A stretch of DNA of 11,552 nt from positions 1-11,552 of the forward strand of contig JAUVOB010000012.1 in the NCBI GenBank assembly GCA_030599405.1. Reading direction: 5' to 3'. Positions within the stretch are counted from its first letter, which is position 1; each line of letters begins with the position of its first letter. The notes below the pieces were generated by a model. The model ran no database searches, was not told where the DNA came from, and saw only the letters and a program-made list of their open reading frames with translations. Positions 7,004 through 11,552 of the stretch are shown here, one piece after another. Both the position numbers and the translations under genes were made by a program. The DNA comes from Chloroflexota bacterium. GTDB lineage: Bacteria > Chloroflexota > Anaerolineae > Promineifilales > Promineifilaceae.

Positions 7004-7759
7004 TTGTCGACGGAATCTGCGCTACGTGAGTCGATCTGGCGCAAGGTCAGCTTTCTGTCAGATGCACTCATCAACGTTCTTCTTCCTCCGGTATGCGCGG
7101 GCTGCAATAAGGTCGGGAGCCTTTTTTGCTCAGAGTGCAGGAGCCAAGTGCAATGGGTAAAGGATCCGATCTGCCTTTCGTGCGGTAAACCGGGTATAAC
7201 CGTATATAGTTTTTGCGACGCCTGTCATCGCCGTTCTCTCGCTACTACCCAGATCCGCGCCGCTACCTTACATGTCGATCCTGTCCGGCGCACACTACAC
7301 AAGATGAAGTACGAGGGATACTTCGCGCTGGCAGATCCACTCGCAGAGCTCATGATCCAAGCCTGGTCCAGATGGCAAACACAAATTGATATGGTGGTTC
7401 CAATCCCATTGCATGCGGAAAGAAAGCGGCAGAGAGGGTATAATCAAGCCGAACTGCTTGTGAAGGCAATACGACAATCATTGAATTGGGACTGTGTGCC
7501 CGAGGCGCTACACCGGCACAGACGGACCACGCCTCAGGTCGGCCTCAATATCAATCAACGGCAGCGAAATGTTCGAGGGGCATTTTTGGCCAACGAAGGC
7601 ATCGTTACTGGAAAGAGAATTCTTCTTGTTGACGATGTCTGTACGACAGGTTCAACATTAGATTCGGCCGCCCGGGTACTGCTCGATGCCGGTGCATTAT
7701 CAGCTGATGCCTATTGTCTTACCACCGTTTCAGGCAGATACGATATATCTAAGAGCTAG
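7004..7759 (+). CDS. comF: ComF-family phosphoribosyltransferase-like competence protein
   Basis: 251 residues. Four CxxC pairs form a double zinc ribbon: Cys31/34, Cys42/45, Cys57/60 and Cys71/74. The family motif RGYNQAELLVKAI (144-156) follows, then a phosphoribosyltransferase fold ending in the PRPP-loop signature ILLVDDVCTTGSTL (206-219). ComF proteins act in the cytoplasm during natural transformation, probably handling incoming single-stranded DNA; the exact reaction is not settled. The start is TTG 7004 with GGAAGG upstream. Only nine bases separate it from hpf, and the hpf ribosome site overlaps the comF stop, so the two are translationally linked. It lies directly downstream of the Tad motor genes without an intervening terminator. 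Confidence 0.93.
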   Translation: MSTESALRESIWRKVSFLSDALINVLLPPVCAGCNKVGSLFCSECRSQVQWVKDPICLSCGKPGITVYSFCDACHRRSLATTQIRAATLHVDPVRRTLHKMKYEGYFALADPLAELMIQAWSRWQTQIDMVVPIPLHAERKRQRGYNQAELLVKAIRQSLNWDCVPEALHRHRRTTPQVGLNINQRQRNVRGAFLANEGIVTGKRILLVDDVCTTGSTLDSAARVLLDAGALSADAYCLTTVSGRYDISKS

Positions 7760-7768
7760 GAGTAAATT

Positions 7769-8338
7769 ATGGAAATCTCGATTAATACACATGGTGTCGA
7801 TCTCACGCAGAAGCTGCAAGATCATGTCGAAAGGAAGACGGCGAGGCTTGATCGCTACATGCCAAACCTTGTCGAAGTAAGAGTCGACCTTTCTTCACAA
7901 AATACACGCAGCGCAATCGAGCGACAAGTTGCACAGATTACGGTACGAGACAATCGCGGCATGATCCTGCGGGCCGAAGAGCGAAACAGCGATATGTTCG
8001 CTGCTATTGATGCTGTGATTGACAAGCTCTACAGACAGATTAAGCGATATCGAGGAAAGCGCATTCAAAATCGTCGCAGTGGAAGTGTTGCCGAGGAGTA
8101 CGTGATCGGCGAACCCCTGCCACACGAGGATGAGATGGAACTTGAGGAGCTGGAGCCTTCCATCGTTCGGCGCAAAAGTTTCCCCCTTCGTCCTATGGTA
8201 TCAGAAGAGGCCATCGAGCAAATGGAGTTGTTAGGCCATAGTTTCTTTATCTTCTTCAACGCGGATGAAGAGGCGATAAATGTCGTTTACAAGCGCCATG
8301 ACGGGAATTATGGATTGCTTCAGCCAGCGTTTGACTAA
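7769..8338 (+). CDS. hpf: Long-form ribosome hibernation promoting factor
   Basis: 189 residues, the length of the long HPF type. The N-terminal domain (1-100) has the YfiA-like beta-alpha fold: MEISINTHGVDLT, a strand with VRVDLS, MFAAIDAVIDKLYRQIKRYRGK. It binds the 30S decoding region in resting cells. An acidic linker (105-130) joins it to the C-terminal dimerisation domain (about 132-186, VRRKSFPLRPM to FFIFFNADEEAINVVYKRHDGNYGLLQP), which links two ribosomes into inactive 100S particles. AGGAG at 7758-7762, overlapping the comF stop, sits six bases before the ATG. A strong terminator follows at 8420-8458. No stress promoter could be seen directly upstream, so expression probably comes with comF or from further left. 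Confidence 0.95.
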   Translation: MEISINTHGVDLTQKLQDHVERKTARLDRYMPNLVEVRVDLSSQNTRSAIERQVAQITVRDNRGMILRAEERNSDMFAAIDAVIDKLYRQIKRYRGKRIQNRRSGSVAEEYVIGEPLPHEDEMELEELEPSIVRRKSFPLRPMVSEEAIEQMELLGHSFFIFFNADEEAINVVYKRHDGNYGLLQPAFD

Positions 8339-8419
8339 CCATAATCCGGATTTATCCCTACCTGTAAGCGAGGGTTGGAGAACAGCGGTTAATAGCGAAC
8401 TTAGTGAATCAATGAATTC

Positions 8420-8458
8420 GGGCAATCGGGCGACCAAGCAGCCTGATTGCCCTTTTTT
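8420..8458 (+). terminator. Rho-independent terminator after hpf
   Basis: Twelve paired bases (8420-8431 with 8441-8452, one G-U pair) enclose a 9-base loop and are followed by six Ts (8453-8458). It ends the tad-comF-hpf series. The 81 bases between the hpf stop and this hairpin contain only a 10-base palindrome, AATCCGGATT (8343-8352), and no RNA family that I recognise. Confidence 0.88.
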
Positions 8459-8467
8459 AATGAAACC

Positions 8468-9553
8468 ATGATTACAGCGGTTGTGATGGTTGGTGAAGGT
8501 GGTGGGGAGACCGAAATAGAATCCTGGGTTCAGGATGCGCGCCGGCAAGCAGCCCTGGATCTGACAGAGCAACTGGCGAATCAGTCTGCCATTGGCCAGC
8601 TTGTGTTAGTTACGCCTGGGATGGATGGTCTAGAAGAGGCGCCTATTACCCACCACGTAAAGAGCGAACCTGGCACGCTGCATGTCGGCCAAACCCTGGC
8701 TGAGATCGTCGAAAGGCAAGGCGCATCAAAATTACTCTATTTTGGCGGTGGATCGGCTCCATTGCTCGAAGACAACACGTTGGATTCGTTAGTAAGTAAG
8801 ATGATCACCTCCAGCCAAGGGGTGTTTACGAATAATCGATACGCAAGCGACTGGGCAGGGATTGCACCAGCCTCGATTATCAGTGATTGGAAAGAGCGAC
8901 TTCCGCAAGATAACATGATCGGCTGGGTGTTATCCACAGAGGCGGATCTTCCGATACACAGCCAGCAGATTTCATCGTCTAGTAGATTAGATATCGACGC
9001 ACCGACAGATCTCCTAACACTTCGGCTGCATTCCCGTGTGAAGCGGCATTTACGCCAATTTATCGATAGCCTACCTTTGGATACAACTTCCCTTGAAAAT
9101 GCTTTATCGGTTCTGTCTACTCCCGCATCGCATGTATTCATAGCCGGTAGAATTGGCCCAAGGATTTGGGCTACTCTCAACGAGGTGACGAATTGCTGGA
9201 TTCGCGTAGTTTCCGAAGAGCGGGGAATGGTATCCAGCGGACGTCTGGAGAAGGGAGAGGTTTTTTCACTTTTGGCAGATTACATCGCGCGGGTGGGTTT
9301 TAACGGGGTCTTTAATATTCTATCGGACCATTCGCAAGCTGCGTTTATCGACACAAGAGTTCTGTTAGCCCATCAACGAAGCTGGCCTAGCAGGAATGAT
9401 AGATTTCTATCTGACCTAGGGCTGGCCGATCAAGTAAAAGATCCCTGGTTACGCGAATTTACTGCTGCGGCACAGGGTGCACCCATCCCGGTCATTCTCG
9501 GGGGACATGGGCTTCTTTCTGGGGACATGCTCGCGTTGTGCGAAATCTTATGA
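8468..9553 (+). CDS. Two-domain protein, N-terminal half nucleotidyltransferase-like
   Basis: 361 residues from ATG 8468; I do not recognise a named family with confidence. The first half resembles the MobA/CofC nucleotidyltransferase fold: opening strand ITAVVMVGEGG (2-12), strand QLVLVTP (44-50), LLYFGGGSAPLL (89-100) where active enzymes have a metal-binding Asp, and a closing LDIDAPTDLLTLRLH (174-188). The glycine-rich substrate loop and the Asp are not preserved (Ser96 stands at the Asp position), so catalysis is doubtful. Residues 205-361 form a second part with VFIAGRIGPRIW (223-234), SSGRLEKGEV (256-265) and a C-terminal ILGGHGLLSGDMLALCEIL. There is no signal peptide or membrane span. 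A TTG in frame at 8447 lies inside the hpf terminator and was not used. No Shine-Dalgarno is visible. The function could not be inferred from the neighbours. Confidence 0.75.
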   Translation: MITAVVMVGEGGGETEIESWVQDARRQAALDLTEQLANQSAIGQLVLVTPGMDGLEEAPITHHVKSEPGTLHVGQTLAEIVERQGASKLLYFGGGSAPLLEDNTLDSLVSKMITSSQGVFTNNRYASDWAGIAPASIISDWKERLPQDNMIGWVLSTEADLPIHSQQISSSSRLDIDAPTDLLTLRLHSRVKRHLRQFIDSLPLDTTSLENALSVLSTPASHVFIAGRIGPRIWATLNEVTNCWIRVVSEERGMVSSGRLEKGEVFSLLADYIARVGFNGVFNILSDHSQAAFIDTRVLLAHQRSWPSRNDRFLSDLGLADQVKDPWLREFTAAAQGAPIPVILGGHGLLSGDMLALCEIL

Positions 9554-9616
9554 TATTGCGCTCGTCTCTATTGGGACGGTGTATATCCATTAGCATAGAA
9601 TGAGGTTCTAATAGGC

Positions 9617-10114
9617 ATGCCATACATACTGATAGTTTGCACTGCAAATGTCTGCCGTTCCCCTGTCGCAGAAGCGTTGTTGAGAGACCGTTTAAAGAGG
9701 ATGGGACTCGACGAATGGGAAGTAGGTTCTGCCGGTACCTGGGCTTATCCTGGACAGCGCGCCGCTGAATCTAGTATTCAGCTCATGGGTGAGCAGGGGC
9801 TCGACATCGAAAATCATGCCTCTCGAATTGTTGCAGACAGTCTATTATCAACAACAGACCTGGTACTTTGTATGGAAATCGGGCATGCAGAGGCTCTGCG
9901 TGCAGAATTTCCGAAAGAAAGACACAAAGTTTATCTGCTTACTGAAATGTCGGATAGGCACTACAGCGTGGAAGATCCATATGGAGGTCCGCTAGAGGCC
10001 TACCAAGGCATGGTCGCAGAAGTAGCCACATTGATCGACGAGGGAATGCCTAGGATCGTCGAACTGGCTTCAGCCAACGAGAAATCACGATCTGCACGTG
10101 GAAAAGATGGGTAA
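9617..10114 (+). CDS. Low-molecular-weight protein phosphatase
   Basis: 165 residues, slightly longer than the usual 150 or so. The catalytic P-loop C-X5-R-S is CTANVCRS (Cys8 nucleophile, Arg14) at the N-terminus, and the general acid is Asp120 in EDPYGG. GSAGT (37-41) is also typical. The enzyme removes phosphate from protein phosphotyrosine, or phosphoarginine in the YwlE branch. The position that YwlE fills with Thr11 is Val12 here, which favours a tyrosine-type activity; this is inference. The last 15 residues are charged and probably disordered. GAGGT (9602-9606) is a somewhat distant ribosome site. A weak promoter-like pair (TTGGGA 9571-9576, TAGAAT 9596-9601, 19-base spacer) lies upstream. 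No matching tyrosine kinase or polysaccharide cluster is in the window. Confidence 0.93.
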   Translation: MPYILIVCTANVCRSPVAEALLRDRLKRMGLDEWEVGSAGTWAYPGQRAAESSIQLMGEQGLDIENHASRIVADSLLSTTDLVLCMEIGHAEALRAEFPKERHKVYLLTEMSDRHYSVEDPYGGPLEAYQGMVAEVATLIDEGMPRIVELASANEKSRSARGKDG

Positions 10115-10130
10115 GGGGGAAATATTTGAT

Positions 10131-10153
10131 CATCGCCAGTTTTCTGGTCGATG
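10131..10153. repeat. Imperfect hairpin between convergent genes
   Basis: CATCGCCAG and CTGGTCGATG pair with a one-base bulge around a TTTT loop, between the stops of the phosphatase (+) and the HNH gene (-). It could serve both transcripts as a 3'-end structure, but no T run follows on either strand. Confidence 0.3.
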
Positions 10154-10166
10154 AACAGGGTGGTGA

Positions 10167-10688
10167 CTACCAACCAGTAATGAACTGCTCCCACTCCCCG
10201 TGGGTGGTTAGATGCTGACCGAATCGGTAGACAGCTGTTGGCTTTGGTTGGATAGGCAGTCGCTTTAGTCGCATATTCGCGTGCTCAGGCAACTTGCCTC
10301 CCTTACGCCGGTTGCACGAAGGACAGGCTGCCACAACATTGGTCCATACGTGTGTGCCGCCTAGCCGGCGGGGGATAACGTGATCTATGGTCAAGACATG
10401 GGAGCGATAGCCACAGTATTGGCAAGTGTGGTCATCTCGCCGGAGTATCTCTCGCTTGGTCAGACTTATCTGGAGCCGGGGACGCCGCACCATGTAACCG
10501 AGCCGAATTACAGAAGGAATGTCGAACTCAGCCGATGTGCTGCGAATGGTACCTCGACCGTTGAGCAATATCTCAGCCTTACCACCAAACACCAACGCCA
10601 GAGCACGCTTGGTGTTGCAAACATGTAGGGGTTCGAAGTTCACATTCAATAAGAGAACCGGTTCCCGTAGCTTGTCTAGCGGACTCAT
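10167..10688 (-). CDS. Small stand-alone HNH endonuclease
   Basis: 173 residues. An N-terminal module (about 9-72: VLLLNVNFEPLHVC, ALALVFGGKAEIL, PSVIRLGYMVRRP) is the conserved front part of a widespread chromosomal HNH protein family. The HNH core follows: zinc cysteines in CQYC (89-92) and CPSC (122-125), IDHVIPRRLGG (101-111, with Asp102-His103), Asn117 and the final Asn126 of CNRRKGG. All metal and catalytic positions are present, so the nuclease is probably active. The natural target is unknown; such solitary proteins are common and not clearly tied to restriction or homing, and no intron, integrase or methylase is nearby. It is transcribed against the phosphatase and away from the oxoamine synthase. 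The ATG lies ten bases after a strong -10 with no Shine-Dalgarno, so translation is likely leaderless. Confidence 0.92.
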   Translation of the reverse strand: MSPLDKLREPVLLLNVNFEPLHVCNTKRALALVFGGKAEILLNGRGTIRSTSAEFDIPSVIRLGYMVRRPRLQISLTKREILRRDDHTCQYCGYRSHVLTIDHVIPRRLGGTHVWTNVVAACPSCNRRKGGKLPEHANMRLKRLPIQPKPTAVYRFGQHLTTHGEWEQFITGW

Positions 10689-10698
10689 AACGGCAGGC

Positions 10699-10728
10699 AG
10701 TATAGCATGGGTTCTGCGGCGACGTCAA
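10699..10728 (-). promoter_or_regulatory. Strong promoter of the HNH gene
   Basis: Read on the - strand: TTGACG (10728-10723), an 18-base spacer ending in TGC, then TATACT (10704-10699). The TG gives an extended -10. Transcription should start within about four bases of the ATG at 10688. Confidence 0.7.
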
Positions 10729-11010
10729 TGAATGCGGTCACTTGTCTAAGGCCATTGGCAGGTGTATAGTGACGAAGTTGTGCGTAAGAACGTCCTGGAA
10801 TTACTAACAAAAAACCAAGGGGAATTGGTTCTCCGCCTTGTCTGATCAGTGCGGATTAATCGATTAGATGACAACCATCTTGACGAAGAGGGATCCTCAA
10901 CAATTCTCAGAGTTGAGCAATACGCAAATTCATCGACCATAATCGACCCGGTGTAATTCCACCGCTGACATAATTTTCGTCTATTGAGGTTTGCCCGATT
11001 GACGATTTCT
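10729..11010. other. Divergent intergenic region, HNH / oxoamine synthase
   Basis: No gene is convincing here. It contains a hairpin AACCAA/TTGGTT (10813-10830) that on the - strand runs into TTTT and could act as a weak terminator against antisense transcripts. It also has the palindrome TAATCGATTA (10857-10866) and an inverted repeat CTCAAC/GTTGAG (10896-10917, 10-base loop). For the right-hand gene there are two CATAAT -10-like elements (10938-10943, and 10969-10974 preceded by TGA as an extended -10), neither with a good -35. Confidence 0.4.
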
Positions 11011-11020
11011 AGGAGATACG

Positions 11021-11552
11021 ATGAGCGAAAAAATAAACTGGATTCATGAGGAGATGGAGCGACTGCGGGAGGCCGGCTTATACAACACCATCCGCACGAT
11101 TGACTCGCCAATGGATGCCTGGGTGGTGATTAACGGCCGGCGCCTGCTCAATTTCTGCGCTAACAACTACCTGGGATTAGCCAACGATCCCCGGATTAGG
11201 TCGGCCGCCCATCGGGCGATCGAGAAATATGGTGTAGGACCTGGTGCAGTACGCTCGATTGCCGGAACGATGTCCCTACACGTCAAGCTAGAAGAACGTC
11301 TGGCCGAATTCAAAAGAGCCGAAGCCTGTATTTCTTTCCAGAGTGGCTTCAGTGCTAACCTGGCGACGATTCCGGCGCTGGTTGGTCGCGAAGACGTGAT
11401 ATTCTCGGATGAATTAAATCACGCCAGCATTATTGATGGATGCCGGCTAAGTCGCGCGCGAGTAGTCCGCTATTCGCATACCGATGTTTCTGATCTACGT
11501 AAAAAGATCTCGGAAACCGCAGAATTCAATCGCCGCTTGATAGTTACGGATG
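11021..11552 (+). CDS. kbl: Alpha-oxoamine synthase, glycine C-acetyltransferase type (partial)
   Basis: The first 177 codons are present; the gene runs off the right edge at about 45% of the usual 390-400 residues. The family is PLP-dependent and joins an acyl-CoA to an amino acid: glycine plus acetyl-CoA to 2-amino-3-ketobutyrate (KBL, threonine breakdown) or alanine plus pimeloyl-CoA/ACP (BioF, biotin). Visible motifs are LNFCANNYLGLA (43-54), the glycine-rich YGVGPGAVRSIAGTMSLH (70-87), LEERLAEF (90-97), FQSGFSANLA (106-115) and SDELNHASIIDGCRLSRA (129-146), with His134 stacking on the cofactor ring. The PLP lysine lies beyond the window. FCANNYLGLA and NHASIIDG favour KBL over BioF, but a bifunctional or serine-palmitoyltransferase-like enzyme is possible. 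AGGAGA (11011-11016) precedes the ATG by four bases. Confidence 0.9.
   Translation, partial: MSEKINWIHEEMERLREAGLYNTIRTIDSPMDAWVVINGRRLLNFCANNYLGLANDPRIRSAAHRAIEKYGVGPGAVRSIAGTMSLHVKLEERLAEFKRAEACISFQSGFSANLATIPALVGREDVIFSDELNHASIIDGCRLSRARVVRYSHTDVSDLRKKISETAEFNRRLIVTD

Noticed and set aside
8339..8419. Possible riboswitch or T-box leader before the terminator at 8420
   Set aside because: None of the conserved T-box, glycine or c-di-GMP riboswitch elements could be found; it is simply the hpf 3' region.
8447..8467. Earlier TTG start for the nucleotidyltransferase-like gene
   Set aside because: It lies within the 3' arm of the hpf terminator and would encode the T run.
10131..10153. Bidirectional rho-independent terminator between the convergent genes
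   Set aside because: The stem is bulged and no T run follows on either strand; it is listed only as a hairpin.
10762..10956. Two consecutive + frames separated by one TGA (27 and 35 codons) that look protein-like, as if from a decayed gene
   Set aside because: About 69 codons with a single stop is not rare by chance in six frames, there is no ribosome site and no recognisable family. Stop-codon reassignment is excluded because the gene at 8468-9553 ends in TGA.
10746..11111. A 121-codon open frame on the - strand
   Set aside because: It runs into the 5' part of the oxoamine synthase on the other strand, has low-complexity Ser/Arg-rich sequence and no ribosome site.

Overview
The window reads as a bacterial chromosome segment, most likely from Chloroflexota. 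This is inferred from three things: the family resemblance of the Tad/Flp pilus genes (a receiver domain fused to a CpaE-type ATPase, then cpaF-tadB-tadC with no secretin), a comF-hpf pair, and the style of the oxoamine synthase at the right edge. Base composition looks close to balanced, non-ATG starts are common, and nothing points to a phage, an insertion sequence or a CRISPR array. The assignment rests on remembered family features, not a search.

Layout, left to right. A strong + strand terminator (26-55) closes a gene lying outside the window. A lone multi-pass GT-C-like membrane protein (259-1953) follows, with its own extended -10 promoter. A 260-base leader with several promoter candidates then precedes a tight + strand series: receiver-CpaE ATPase, CpaF secretion ATPase, TadB and TadC (2214-6932). 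These form the cytoplasmic motor and inner-membrane platform of a Tad/Flp pilus. No pilin, prepilin peptidase or minor pseudopilin gene is present here. comF (7004-7759) and long-form hpf (7769-8338) follow in the same direction, and the first convincing terminator is at 8420-8458, so tad-comF-hpf may be one transcription unit.

After that terminator come a two-part protein of unproven function with a nucleotidyltransferase-like N-terminal half (8468-9553) and a low-molecular-weight phosphotyrosine phosphatase (9617-10114), both on +. They converge on a small HNH nuclease on the - strand (10167-10688), which has a clear promoter so close to its ATG that its mRNA is probably leaderless. A 332-base divergent region separates it from the first 177 codons of an alpha-oxoamine synthase (glycine C-acetyltransferase/KBL type), cut off by the window edge.

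No obviously new multi-gene system is visible. The points most worth following up are: a 9-mer (CGGGCTAAT) found three times, each time between genes; a leucine in place of the near-invariant aspartate of the CpaF Asp box; two tandem hairpins packed in front of tadC; and the unassigned nucleotidyltransferase-like protein whose ATG lies nine bases past the hpf terminator.
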